Shown piece by piece: positions 23,805 to 35,600 of a DNA stretch of 64,000 nucleotides. This DNA is from Pollenia angustigena (taxonomy: Eukaryota > Arthropoda > Insecta > Diptera > Polleniidae), in the NCBI GenBank assembly GCA_930367215.1, contig OV884056.1:285120067-285184066 (forward strand), read 5' to 3'. A program made the position numbers and the translations under genes. The number at the start of each line of letters is the position of its first letter. The first letter of the stretch is position 1. The notes under the pieces were generated by a model. That model was not told where the DNA came from, searched no databases, and saw nothing but the letters and a program-made list of their open reading frames with translations.

Positions 23805-23890
23805 TAATACGATTTCCGTATGATCAAATATTCCCAATTTAGCAAATATGAAAAATTGGGAATTAAGCTCGTCATACGGAAATCGTATTA
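23805..23890. repeat. 86-nt near-perfect hairpin
   Basis: Outer arms TAATACGATTTCCGTATGA and complement (19 bp) plus inner arms ATTCCCAATTT and AAATTGGGAAT pair almost end to end, leaving a small loop. The shape is that of a tiny MITE or a pre-miRNA-like hairpin. Only the structure is supported; no function is claimed. Confidence 0.7.
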
Positions 23891-24480
23891 ATAATAAACT
23901 TTGTATTCCCGAAAATAACTTTGATAAATTTTTATTTTGTTTTAATCATTATTCAGTTAAATTATTATGGAAAAAATTTCACGTTCGAAATGTCACGTAT
24001 CGACACAGATTTTGGTAAGAAAAAGAAATACAGAAGATTTTGGAATGAAACCAAAGACATTTTAATGCCACATTGTTATGTACGTAAAATTCTGAACGTA
24101 GTTTAACTATAAAATTGTGCCAGGTTTCGCTGAATTGTGCCTTTTTATACATGGCCACAAAAACTACTTCTATTTGTTTCACGTTCGAATCGCAACTTTT
24201 TTTGCCATTATCTTTGACCTAGAATCGCGCCCTCCATAAAATTTAACATAGATAGCAGTGCTTTCTTAGTTTTATAATTTAAGGGTTAAAAGAACGTAAA
24301 AATATTTGTTGTTTAAAATGTTATTGCATTTCTGATGCATACGACTGTCACGTTCAACACTATGGAATTACCCATATCGAAAATTTAATTTTAATTATTT
24401 TGTAATTTCGATCGATATCAACTGCTTTAGCTTGGGCCCCGATCTCCACACGACAGTCATTACCCACGCTAAGCCCACGA

Positions 24481-24756
24481 TACACTGAAAAAATTTTCTT
24501 CACAGATCCAATGAAATTTACATTAAAATTCAACACACTTCATTGGATTAATGAAATGTTTCATAAAATCAATGAAAATTTTGCATTAGTTTAATGACAA
24601 ACGTTTATTTTATCCATTTTTTCAATGAGGATTCATAAAATCAATGAAAATTTTGTCATTGATTTTATTAATCCTTCATTAATCCAATGAAGGGTTACAT
24701 AGATTGAATTTTAATGTAAATTTCATTGGATCTGTGAAGAAAATTTTTTCAGTGTA
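24481..24756. mobile_element. TA-flanked foldback MITE
   Basis: Termini TACACTGAAAAAATTTTCTT and complement continue as arms of about 55 bp that include CACAGATCCAATGAAATTTA; the middle also repeats CATTGATTTTAT-type words in both orientations. The TA at each end fits a Tc1/mariner-type target. Noncoding. Confidence 0.82.
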
Positions 24757-25559
24757 GTAATAATTACACCCAATTCGGTTAATTACCCACGAAGTAGCAA
24801 CACTGCACAGAGCCAGTGTGACTCTTTTGGCATGTTTGCAGCGAAATTTATCATTACAAAAATTTAATGTAGCATTTTGCATTTTATTAAGCTTTTTAAA
24901 ATAAATATGTTTTTAGCTTTATTTTGAGAATTTTGAGCACAGAAAAAATTAAAAATTTTCTCTAATCACCAATTTTATACCAAATTCAAAGAATCAAGCA
25001 ACCCATTTGTTGATTTTGCACCTATTACCAATTTTAATTATATTGATTACTAAAAATTGTAAAAATTTTATATTTTGAAGATTTTTTTTTCAATAAATGA
25101 TATTTTTAATTTTAATTACAAAAATTATCAAAAAACTTTGCCGTTTCAAACAATGTGTTGATTGATTTTGAAAATTTCCAACAACAATTACACAAGTTAA
25201 AATTATTTTATTTTAAATGAAATAATTTTTTGTTATATGTTTATTAAATCAAAATTATATTTTTAATATTCGTTCAACAAAAAAAAAAAAAAAATAATTG
25301 ATTCAATTATTACATTAATTAAGTTTAAATACGTTTTAAATAATTTTTTTAATTGATAAACAATTGCTAATAATTTTTTCTGTGAGGAATAGGATTTTTG
25401 ATTAAAATTTTTTTTTTTTTTAAGTTTCAACCAAAAAAAATTATACATGAGAATTGATAATATCTATTCAAATCGTGTTGATTGTAAAAATTATTTGCCA
25501 TTTATTTATTACGATATTAAAGTTTCCAGAAATTTCACATTGTAAAGACTAAAGTCTAA
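24757..25559. other. AT-rich spacer, no gene recognised
   Basis: Extremely AT-rich with homopolymer runs. No open frame with recognisable content. Confidence 0.45.
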
Positions 25560-25884
25560 AGGTCCACATTACGCGTTTTCGCCTCCACGCATTGCATGAT
25601 TTTTGTACCTTCCCTGCGTTCTATGTTTCAAGTTACATGCAATGCTTTTTATGCGGCATCGCCACAAGTAAAAATAATAAATTTCATTTGTCAAAACCAG
25701 CTGAGTTGTGCGAACGCTGCTTGTGACGCTTACAAAAGTAGAAAGTAAAGCTACTTTTCGCATTCAACGCCTCAATGCATCCTACGCTTTAGTGCATGTA
25801 ACTTGTAAAATATAACTACACAGATTCTACTTTTTTGACAGCTGCGTAGACAGCGAAAAAGCGTGTAATGCGTGGTGTGGACCT
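25560..25884. mobile_element. TIR element, AGGTCCACA ends
   Basis: Left end AGGTCCACATTACGCGTTTT and right end complement of AGGTCCACACCACGCATTAC form imperfect inverted repeats of about 30 bp. CATGCAATG/GCATTGCATG-like words recur inside. No target duplication or transposase seen. Confidence 0.68.
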
Positions 25885-26008
25885 CCAGCTTAAGACCCGT
25901 ATTCATAAACAATTTTTAAATTTAACAAACGTTTTTAAAGAATATTTAGTTTAAAAATAAATTAACTAAAATTTATATAGTTTCAAATTTCAAAATTTCA
26001 TATTGTTA

Positions 26009-26415
26009 AGGTGTTATGATACTTGCCTTTTTTTGTATTGGATTTTTTTAGGATTGACTGAATGAAACAACAAATGCGAGAAAGAAAAATAAATACAATA
26101 TGTAAACAAACCCTTTTTTCTGATTGACAAAAAAAAAATGGTAAAAGCTTGGGCAGATGAAACTACCTATTTTGTTTTTGATAAACGAAATGGAGCACGT
26201 GCCCTTCATATGGGATTTCAAATCATAAATTTTCAATTAAACAATATCTACCACGATGTAATTCGTAATATTTTTCATTATTTGCATTAAGTTTTATTGT
26301 ATTTAAAAAAAAATTTGTTTGTGATTCCAAAATAAAATGTAAAATGTTTTTTTCCCACTTTGCACTGTTCTCCAATATAGAAAAAATACAAAAAATAGCA
26401 AGTATCATAACACCT
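26009..26415. mobile_element. MITE with TTA target duplication
   Basis: Inverted termini AGGTGTTATGATACTTGC at 26009 and complement ending 26415, flanked by TTA on both sides (26006-26008, 26416-26418). The 3-bp TWA target resembles PIF/Harbinger insertions. Right-end sequence plus about 45 bp of 3' flank recurs near 26633-26690. Confidence 0.72.
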
Positions 26416-26517
26416 TTAATAAATTTAAAAAAAAACCCCCCTGAAAACATTTTAGCATTATATATTTTTCTAATTTTTTCTTTTTGAAGTCTTTGAAGTC
26501 TAACTATAAGTTGTTCA

Positions 26518-26690
26518 TATTTTAAAGCGTTTGCACAAGTTCATATTTTAGAGTAGTCAATGGAAGAAAATAAGTGTTCATATTTTGGGGTGTTCATATA
26601 TTAGGGTGTTCATATTATCGCGAGTGCACTGTATCATAACACCTTTAAAAAATTAAAAAAAAAAAAAACGCCTGAAAACATTTTAGCTAC
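26518..26690. repeat. Repeat ends: TTCATATT array, CAGTGCACTCGCG terminus, MITE-end copy
   Basis: TTCATATTTT-like words recur five times between about 26518 and 26612, then GCGAGTGCACTG-TA reads as the end of a pogo-like element (complement TA-CAGTGCACTCGCG). This is followed by a second copy of the 26009-26415 element's right end and flank. No matching left ends were found. Confidence 0.45.
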
Positions 26691-26997
26691 ATACTGAAGT
26701 ATGTAGCTTAAAAAATTTTAAGACCTGGTCGCACTGCAAACCATTATAAAAGGAAAAATTTGATTTAAAATCCACAATACCCTAAAAAATGCTTAAGTTC
26801 AACAATCTTTTCACCATTAAAGTGTGCCAATTGTTTTTAGCTAATACAACCACCTTCAATGTGCTTTTACTACTCTCACCATTAACTCCACATACCAAAG
26901 CATGAGCGATAAACTCAACAACCGCATGTTCTCACCACTACCACCGCCACCACAAAATTAACAAGCAATTTACAAAACTCTGCATGATAAAGCAGTT

Positions 26998-27062
26998 TAT
27001 ATTGGTCTTGAGCATAGTTCTCTTAGTTCAGTTCTTTTATCAATATCAGTCGTGAGTGCGTT
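26998..27062 (+). promoter_or_regulatory. Candidate Pol II core promoter (TATA + Inr)
   Basis: TATATT at 26998 lies 32 bp before the A of a TCAGTT initiator (A at 27030), matching the insect TATA-Inr spacing. A second initiator-like TCAGTC follows at about 27046. Downstream sequence is A-rich and leader-like. Prediction only; short motifs in AT-rich DNA occur by chance. Confidence 0.4.
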
Positions 27063-27500
27063 TAATGCATTAAAGTGTAAAATTTATTAAAATTTTTAGT
27101 GAACTGTGTGAAATATTTGTTGATTATAGAAAAATAAAAACATTTGTGGAAAATAGTGTTTTTTTTTAGTGAAAATCTAATTGGGAAATACATAAGTATG
27201 TATGTATTTAGTACCCAAATATATCATTTGTAAAAGGAAGGTCTAACTAAGTGGAATTGTTATTGTTTTTTGTAAAAGCAAAGAGGGTACACAAAAACCA
27301 TTAAAGTACCCTTATAATATCGTGTGTATTTATTGTTGCAAATGTGTGTGATTATATTTAAATGTTGTTTTTGATTTTGTTTTGTAAAGTAAAAGGTTGG
27401 GAAAAAATAGTTTATGATAAAAATGTAAAAAATTAAAGAGAATTAAATTAAAAAACAATTATTTTGTACAAACATGTGTAATTACAACAAAGTGACAAAG
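27030..27500 (+). other. Candidate first exon with short coding start
   Basis: Downstream of the putative start site, a leader of about 440 nt ends in ACAAAC-ATG (ATG at 27474), a good fly start context. Nine codons (MCNYNKVTK) lead to AAAG-GTAGGAG, a plausible splice donor at 27501. No second exon could be identified, so no protein is proposed. Upstream TCAACAACCGC and CCACCGCCACC tracts are less AT-rich than the surroundings. Confidence 0.3.
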
Positions 27501-28038
27501 GTAGGAGCAGTTCATTATTTATTTTTATGTGTAGGTACCTATTTACATACACGTACATATATATGTATATGAATGTTAGAACCCTAAAAGAAAGCTAGGT
27601 GCAAGTCTCTCCAAGTCACCAGTTTTGTCGACTATATTGGTGACATTGTCAACGAAGTGTCTACACTACATTACATTTGCCACTATATTTGGCTTTAATA
27701 CGAAAAAGATTTTATCAATAACAACTGAGAAGTACAATTCCTATAAAAGTTGCAGAAATAATAAAAATGAAGATTGTTATGATATCGTATTCTTACAAAA
27801 AGTGTAGACTACTTTTACTAAAATGAATTAGACATTCTCTGGTTCCAATAGGGATGGGCAAATTAAAAAATTATTTCGATACATATCGAATCGATATTTT
27901 TTAAGATTATCGATATTTATTATTTCAAAAATATCGATATATCGAACGTATTTTGCTGACACTAACTTTAACTTTAAAAATTAATAACAATTTCGAGTAA
28001 ACGAAAGCAAAAAATGTTGTTAAGATTTAAAGTTGCCT
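27501..28038. other. No gene recognised; clustered ATCGAT words
   Basis: Between 27850 and 27950 the words TATCGAT and ATCGATAT repeat several times, after GGGATGGGCAAA. It may be a decayed element, or DRE-like sites, but no border is visible. If the exon at 27030-27500 is real, this would be its intron. Confidence 0.35.
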
Positions 28039-28557
28039 TATACCCTTTGTACACTTGCATACATTTCGGAGGAACGCATGGAAGATGTTGAAAAAGTGAA
28101 ATACGAGTTCACACTTGAAACATCTAACATTTACCATTAACAAAAAATGTCACCATTTCTGAAAAAAAAACTTTTATTTTTTTTAAATACTTTTTTTCTA
28201 CAAAAGTAACAACATTTTAAGAGATAACACCAAAATGTATTTCTAATTCATTTTGTTTAATAATTTAAGCAAAATTAAGCAAAATAAGGCTTGCAAAAAA
28301 GGAAAAACTTGAGAAATGGTTACGCTGCTTTCAAAGCAACTGCCATTTTGTCAGTGATGCCACAATAATAACAGAATTTATTGCCACTTTTCTAGTGATT
28401 ACACTAAAATAATCGAAAAATGTAAAAGGGAACAAAATGAGATAGTAACATTCTGTAAAAATGTTGATTTTTAGCCCTATGTATTTCTTATGGGAAAATT
28501 CCAACATTTTCGCAAATTGATGTTAAATGTTAAATGTTGACAAGTGTGAAAAGGCTA
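28039..28557. repeat. Possible TIR element
   Basis: The left end ATACCCTTTGTACACTTG and right end complement ATAGCCTTTTCACACTTG are similar over 18 bp, and CATTTACCATTAAC/GTTAAATGTT-like words pair internally. Borders and superfamily are uncertain. Confidence 0.45.
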
Positions 28558-28559
28558 TT

Positions 28560-29072
28560 AAGCTTCGTTCACAATCAAAAAAACATTTTCACTTGGTGTT
28601 CATAATAGAGCAACAATTTCTTTTGTGCCAATTCACACGTTGCAAGTCTTATTGATCAGCTTGCTACCTTATAGGCGAGAGAGAGTGAGATAGAAACGTT
28701 TCTTTTCCTCTCGTCACTCTCGTTATAAAGTAGCAAGCTGATCAATAAGACTTGCAACGTGTGAATTGGGACTTTGCAACCACACACATTTTGCATTAAG
28801 AAACCGTTTGCAAATTTTAGCCACAACAATATTATGCATTTATTATTATTTTTTACAACATTATGTTTAGTTTTCATTCGAAACTTAATAAAATTATTTT
28901 AAACGTTAGAAACATTTTCATACAAAGTGTTGCTGAATTTAAAGTAGACTCAACTTTAGTTACATTTTTAAAAAAAATTTAGTTACATTTTATATGAAAA
29001 TATATGAAATATTTTGGGAAGAAAAAAGATAGAAGAAAGAACGAAATTGTTGCTCTGATTGTGAACAAAGCT
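28560..29072. mobile_element. TIR element with nested hairpin MITE
   Basis: Termini AGCTTCGTTCACAATCA and complement (TGATTGTGAACAAAGCT) bound about 510 bp, and GAGCAACAATTTC recurs inverted just inside the right end. Flanks are TTA on the left and TAA on the right. A foldback element sits inside at 28628-28769. Confidence 0.65.
28628..28769. repeat. Nested hairpin MITE
   Basis: Arms of about 45 bp, beginning CCAATTCACACGTTGCAAGT, are nearly exact reverse complements around a loop containing GAGAGAGAGTGAGA. The very high arm identity suggests recent insertion into the element at 28560-29072. Confidence 0.8.
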
Positions 29073-29264
29073 TAAATCTTTAAAATTCGATTGAAAAATT
29101 AAAAAAAAAATTTCCACAATACAAAAATATGAGATTATTTAAACAAAAATTATTGTTAAACACACTTTTACTGCCTGTGCAACAATTTCGAACGTAAACG
29201 TTCGCTAGAATTTTATAAGAAAAATATTTTTAAAACTGAGTGTTTTTCATACAAATTTTCTATG

Positions 29265-29640
29265 CGAACGTGGCCAAACGACAACTGTGAGCGCTACGGG
29301 GCCATGCTCAATGACTTTCTACAACATCAATGGTCGAATTGGGAATGAAACGTGGTTCTTACATCATCGAGCAACTAGGTAGCGCATAATGCACGACCGA
29401 CAACCGAAATTCTGAGGGTAGCACATCTGGTCGGCCTATTCTCTTACTTTTGTGACTTGGACAGGCCGCAATATCGTCGATTTAACTGTTCTGGACTTCT
29501 ATATGTAGAATTTCTTAAAGTAACAACAAGTCTATGTCAACAAGACTCAGATTCTTAGCCTTCAAAGGGAATATCCGTCAGGAATGCGGACCTATCGACG
29601 GTAGAAAATAAAAATTTTACATCAAAAGTCAATGTTAAGG
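29265..29640 (+). pseudogene. mariner-type transposase fossil
   Basis: Shifting forward frames give ERYGAMLNDFL, then a TTEILRVAHLVGL-like block, then DLTVLDFYM and QQVYVNK. These correspond in order to the catalytic-domain C-terminal half of mariner-like transposases, including the D-L-T-x-L-D-F signature. Stops and frameshifts are frequent. Terminal repeats were not located, so only a fragment is annotated. Confidence 0.65.
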
Positions 29641-29739
29641 TTTTTCATCTTTAATAAAAATAGCTACCAAAGAACATTGAGTGACAAATTTTGCGTAACC
29701 TTGTATTAATTTTTTAAATTGATAACATAAAAAAATCCT

Positions 29740-29812
29740 CGCCCAACGTGGGGCTCGAACCCACGACCCTGAGATTAAGAGTCTCATGCTCTACCGACTG
29801 AGCTAGCCGGGC
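29740..29812 (-). tRNA. tRNA-Lys (anticodon CTT)
   Basis: Identical in sequence to the tRNA-Lys at 22466-22538, with complete cloverleaf and CTCTTAA loop. Downstream on the minus strand a run of seven T acts as terminator. The nearby retroelement's primer-binding site is complementary to this tRNA's 3' end. Confidence 0.97.
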
Positions 29813-30770
29813 TGTTATAAATTTTTGTCAAAGTTCGCATTTCGCCCACTAAATTTGAAGTAATATTTAAAAATACCCAATTGGAATTTTAAATATTACA
29901 GTATGTAAATCAAAGTATGTATATTTATACCAAGTACATGCAAGTCTACAACAAATCAACAATAAAAAAAAACAACATTTATTTTGTTTGTGTAAAAACA
30001 TTTGATACTGTCAAACAGCCAAGCATTAAGAAAACAAAAAAAAAAAAAAAAAAAAATCATGGCGCACTAAAATGTAAGCAAATTTTAACAATATCGAAAA
30101 TCAGAGTACGAAAACAAACAAAACGTACACAGCTGAAACAGAAAAGAGTAAGAACAATATTGAAACATTCAGAGAAAAAACGTTTGACAAACGTTTGGTA
30201 ATTGATTTACTCACTACTATTGTTTCTAAGTGAAATAAAAAGAGAGAATTTTAGTTTTTTTTTGTTTTTATTAATGCCTATTTTGACTACCATAGTAATT
30301 AAAAAAAAAAAAAAAACAAATTAAATTAAATAAAAAGTAATTCAAAGAAAAAATAATAAAAAATAACGTAACAAATAATTTTTTGGACGAGGCATTGTGG
30401 ATTTTACTCTTGTTATGCCACTACAAAAACCAACAAGAACTAAATCAATTACTAAAAACAAAACGTTTCTCTATCTGTTTTGTACTTAGATGTACGATTG
30501 TAGCGGTAAATTAAAAAATGCCGATGAGTGGAAAGCCAATTGTTTCGTTTTCTCTCTTTGACACTTGAAAAGTTTTTGTTTTGATTTTGCTCATGTACAA
30601 TACAATTTAAAAATTTTAAATAGTTTTGAACATTTTGCAAACGTTTGCGAAATGTTTTGTTTGTTTTCATACTCTGTCGAAAATAAAACAACTGAACAGC
30701 TGATCACTTGCATGTGCTTGTAATAAATATACTTTGAAGTAAATAAACTGACAAAACATTTTCCCATTTA
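29813..30770. other. AT-rich spacer upstream of the errantivirus
   Basis: Has A/T homopolymers and lysine-rich spurious open frames. No RNA, element or gene border recognised before the TACA target duplication at 30771. Confidence 0.45.
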
Positions 30771-30774
30771 TACA

Positions 30775-31259
30775 AATTAGTTTTGTTGTAATTACTTGCT
30801 ATGCAAGTCTTGAGTGTCACTTAGTTTTGTTGTCAATATAATTAAAACACAAATTAATCTCTGTTCATTTTCCGTTTATTTAAACAAATCAAAAATAATT
30901 TAATAACTTTATTTAAACAAATCCAAATATAACTATAATTACAATTACTTGCTATGCAAGTCTTGAGTGTCAGTGCTGAACTAACTTTTAATCTGAAACT
31001 ATAAACTAAAGAACTCTACAACTTCTAGAGGAAGAAGAAGAAGCCACGGCAAAAATGCTTATCAGCATAAACGGACTCACATTTCATGTGAACGGAATTT
31101 GCAGGTAAGAAATGCAACGTAGCGTCTGCTATGAAAAAAAGGTATTTTATTCAGTTATTTTGGGACGCGCGTGCAGCGCTAATTTTGAAGAAGTGTTTAT
31201 TGTTGCAATTTTTTTATTTTGCACAATAGCTTTTGTTGCTGTACTTTCGTACCTTAACT
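30775..31259 (-). repeat. Errantivirus 3' LTR
   Basis: 485 bp, identical as far as read to the LTR at 38030-38514. It holds a 29-bp internal direct repeat (30791-30819 and 30944-30972, core TTGCTATGCAAGTC), and on the coding strand two AATAAA signals near 30880 and 30910. Those signals are the probable 3' processing sites. Confidence 0.95.
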
Positions 31260-31271
31260 GTTCCCCCCTTT
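31260..31271 (-). promoter_or_regulatory. Polypurine tract
   Basis: Coding-strand AAAGGGGGGAAC sits directly before the 3' LTR (AGTTAA). It would prime plus-strand DNA synthesis. It overlaps the env stop codon by two bases. Confidence 0.9.
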
Positions 31272-32692
31272 AAGCATCGGACGTCCTCGTCTGATCATAT
31301 CTGCTAAGAATATTGTTGATTTCAACCTTACGTTGCCTTTTGGCGAGAACGTATGCAACGCATATTATTACAATAAGAACAAAAAGAGAGGCTGAGGTGT
31401 AAAAAGTGCCTCTTACTTTCAAATGAAGGTGTGATATATGGTCTAGGTTTTCAATATTTAAATCATGAAGGTATTGAAGTGATAAGATAGCGGTATGATC
31501 AGTTAAGTTAACAGTGTGAGCTATAGGAATTTCGGGGCTTTTAAAAGCAATTTTTCGGCAATTTTTGAATTCCGTTGAATTAACTTTTAAGGTATTGTCA
31601 AAAGTTATGAGGTATGTACCCGTTTGTAGGGTTTTTGTTACATTCTCGTAAATCACTTTGGAGGGTTGATTATTTATGATAACAATGCCATCGTCAATCT
31701 CTTTCAGAGGTGGCATATTATGCGCGGAATTTGTGTTACAAGTTGCCGTGTTATTATTTAATAAAGTGTCTAGGCATGAAGTATTTTCAAGGTTAAATGT
31801 TTTACAAAATGAAGTTGTAGATTTCTTTTTACAATCTTTTAACATGATATATTTGTAGCCACATTTTGCTACATCACTTACTTTAAATGACAAAATTTTA
31901 TTATTATGAACGACTGGAAAAATTAATTTTTTATTACAAAATTTTATAATTTTTGGAAATTTTATCAAAAACGTAATAACATTTTCGGTCTGTAAAATCT
32001 TTAGTTTTGAATTTACAATTATCTCAGTAATGCTTACATTTAAATCTATTTCGGATTTTAAAACAAAACTTACTTCCGAGCTATCTAACAGAATGGGATT
32101 GATCATTTGGAGTTTCCCCAAGGTTATGGACAAAGCTAGGTTATCTAGTTCCCTAAGTACTGCTCTATTTCTTTCGCCTAACAAACTATAAAGGTATCCT
32201 GAATCGATTTCAGTAGCCTTAGTTTTACTTACAAGTGTGTTCACAGTCGTAGTTAATTTGTTTATTTGCGATTGCATATCGGTGTTTATGATTATCTGGG
32301 CATTACTTGCAGTAACTAATTCATCTTGTTTGCTACGCACTTCGGTAAAGTCATCGTAATCTGGCGTACCAGCTATGTATTTCAGCGCGGTTCCAAGAAC
32401 GTTAATGCTACGTGCGTGCCTGTGGTGTATGCGCAGGGATTCTATTGTCTTCTCTATTTGGTCCACATCTGATTCTAGCAGTTTTCTCATGTGTGATTTT
32501 GGTAGTAGGTCCGTTAGATTTCTGGTTTCTTCTGCTATGGTAGTAAAGTTTGTCAAGTCCGTTACATGGGCCAACATTCCATAATTTTCATAGATTGCAA
32601 CATTTCCGTCCGCTACAGGAATATAGTGTGAAGAAGTATAGTCCAGGATGGTGGCATAGCTAGCGAGTACAAAGACTGCAAATATTAGGATG
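31270..32692 (-). CDS. env: Errantivirus envelope (Env, baculovirus F-like), 5' exon not located
   Basis: The frame is open from 32692 to the TAA at 31270. The first ATG in it is at 32577, which gives 435 residues. Upstream of that ATG the frame stays open for 38 further codons, including a hydrophobic stretch suited to a signal peptide, and begins at a TTACAG splice acceptor (32693-32698). As in gypsy, Env is probably made from a spliced mRNA; the donor exon was not identified. Counting from the 32577 ATG, a furin-like RHAR lies at about residues 53-56, followed by the conserved SINVLG fusion-peptide region. Then come coiled-coil-prone sequence, several N-glycosylation motifs, a transmembrane segment (about 394-412) and a short basic tail. 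It overlaps the pol 3' end by eight bases in another frame. No disruption is visible; fusogenic activity is inferred from the family. Confidence 0.9.
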
Positions 32693-35600
32693 CTGTAATG
32701 AGGAAACGAATGTTATCTTTATGCACTATTTTGTCATCAATTTTAAGAGTTGTGCCTAGATCTTGTTGGACAGTCTTTTCGACAAAAAGTTTGCTAATTT
32801 TATTCCCCAATCTCTTATTAACTTTCACAAAAACTTTATCTCCAGGATTATATGTTTTAGTTACTGTCTTTTTGTTATGATAATCAAGGTCTGATTTTTG
32901 TTTGGCAAGAATTTTCGCACGAATATTTTCTTTCAAGTTTTCTGGAATTGATTGAATTATATCTATGGGCTTATGGTTAGTAGTAGAATGGATTGTTCTA
33001 TTGTATTTTGCAGTTGCCATTAAGACAAGCTCTGTAGAGTCATCTATTGCGTACTCTAGTTTTAGGCATCTTGCAATTTCCGCAAGTGTTCCGTGGAAAC
33101 GCTCGACTTGGCCATTAGAGGTACTATGCATGGGTGGAGTTGCGTAAATGTTTGCTCCGAAGTTATTCTTTATTAACGATCTTATGGTTTGTGAAGTTAG
33201 TGACTTTTCGTTGTCGCAAACTATTGTTTCCGTGCCTTTGTAAAAGTTAAGTATCTCCAGAAGGGCTGGTTTAACGTCTACTATCGCTCGAGAGGGTATA
33301 GGTTTTACAATAGCGAACTTAGAAAATTTATCGAGACATGTTAAATAGAATTTCTTATCAGTATTGTAAATATCGACATGGAGGATCTCGCCTGGGAAGG
33401 AGGGTATGGGGGTCTCAGCGATCTCATGTTTTTTTGGATGTCTTTGATATTTCGCTAGCCGACAGATTTTGCAGTTTGCTGTAATTTCTTTTAACTTTTT
33501 AGCTATATCTGGGAAAAAATAATCCTGAAGAACTTGTTTCGTATTTTCTGAAACAGAACGGTGTGCCCTATTGTGTTCATTTGTTAAAATTTCAATTTGA
33601 TCACTTGCATTAAAGATATCTGTAACAAATTTATTAGCGTACCTGAATTTTACAGAAGGGAAATTCGATATAAGAAGGTGTTGGATTTGAGCAAGGGTAT
33701 GTAAATCACAATTAATCGCGTTCACTACTTCTGGGTTTATGCAGTCCTTAATAGTATTTAAAAGATCGTCAATTTCTTGATATGAAATGCGATGTCGAAT
33801 GCGATTTTTAAAAAGAATTTTTGTTTCTTTATTTTGTTCTGAACCATGATTGATTAAAATCTGGTTTTTGAAACAGTTAATTGGGTTTTCGACCGCGGGA
33901 ATAATTTCGGTGAGTGACATCTCACTTCCACAAGCTTGTAGTGAGCATGTAGATGTGGTATCCATTGTAATGTTAACAAATTGTCTGGAAAGGGCGTCTG
34001 CAACAATATTGTCTTTGCCGGGCTTGTAGAAAAATGTTGGCGAGTACTCTTCAATGAAAGCTCTCCAGCGCTTTAATTTAGAGTTTGGGTTTTTATCAGA
34101 TATCGAAAAGGTTAGGGGTTGGTGGTCGGTGAAGATGTTTAAATTATTTACCCCGTAAAGATAGTGTCTAAGATTTTTTAAGGCCCATACGATAGCTAAA
34201 AGTTCGCGTTCGTTGGTTGCGTAGGTTTCTTCGGCGGGTGACAAGGTCCTTGAAATCATGGTAATTGGACGACCATTTTGAGAAAGAACGGCGCCAATAG
34301 CATGGGATGACGCATCAGTCGTAAGGTCAAAAGGTCTATCGAAATTTGGATAAAGGAGAAGTACATCTTCGGAAGAAAGGATATTCTTAATTTTTTTGAA
34401 TGAGTGAATAGCATCAGCATCAAGGTCAATTTTAACTTGCTTCGAATGTTTTGTCCCCACATGACCATTTTCTCCACGTAAATATTTAGTCAGAGGTTTC
34501 GCTATAGCCGCATAGTCTTTAACGAATTTTCTATAATAACCGGCCAACCCTAGAAATGACCTTAAGCTCCTTAAGGTTGTTGGCGTTTCGTAGTTGACTA
34601 TGGTTTCAATTTTCTTTGGACACGTTCTGATACCGTCGGTTGAAACGACAAAGCCCAAATACTCGACAGAGGTTTTAAAGAATTTGGACTTTTCTAAAGA
34701 AACTCTCATGTTAGCATGGTAAAGTTTTAGTAAGATGTTTTGGATGTCATCTATATGCTTCTGCTCAGAGTCAGAAAATATGATGATATCATCGATATAG
34801 ACGTGACATGACTTTCCGATTTCATCACGTAAAACATCATCGATGGCACGCTGAAAAATGCTCGGGGCGTTTTTTAATCCAAATGGTAAACGACAGAACT
34901 CGTATTTACCATTATTCACGCTGAAAGCAGTTTTTTTCCGGTCGTGTTCGGCCAAGTTAATCTGGTGGAAGCCACTTTTTAAGTCCAAGGTTGTAAAGAA
35001 CTTAGATTTGCCAAGATTTGAAAGTATAACAGACGGATCAGGTATAGGATATTTATCAGGGATAGTTTTTGAATTAAGTTTAGTGTAGTCGAACACGAGG
35101 CGTTTATTGGGCTTGCCCAATTCGTCTGTGCCTTTCTTGTCGACAACCCAAACAGGGCTGTTATAGGGAGATCGGGATGGCTTTATAATGCCATTTTTTA
35201 AAAGTTCCTTAACCTCTTTATTGACAAATTCTATCATCGAAATGGGGTAGGATTGGTATTTAGAATATATGGGCTCCTGATCTTTTGTTTTAATTGTTGC
35301 GGAAATTTTCGTGTTAAAGGGTAAGGCTTCATTCGGGTTAGCGAAAACACCAGCATTTTCGTTTATTATTTGAAAAAATTTCTTTTCTACATTTTTTGGG
35401 ATAGAGACATTTTCTATTAAAGAATTCACTGCATCTAGCTTAAGATATTTCAATTTTTCTTCGCCGCCGTTATAATAAATCATGTCTTTTTCTGTGTTAA
35501 TCACGCCCTTTATGCTTTTTATGAAGCTAAAACCTATGATACCGTCAAATAGAGACAGGTTCGGTAAAATAAAAAATGTTTCAGTATGATTTAGGACATT

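Noticed and set aside
31103..31110. GCAG-GTAAGAA splice-donor-like word in the LTR
   Set aside because: It is on the antisense strand of the element, so it cannot serve the env mRNA.
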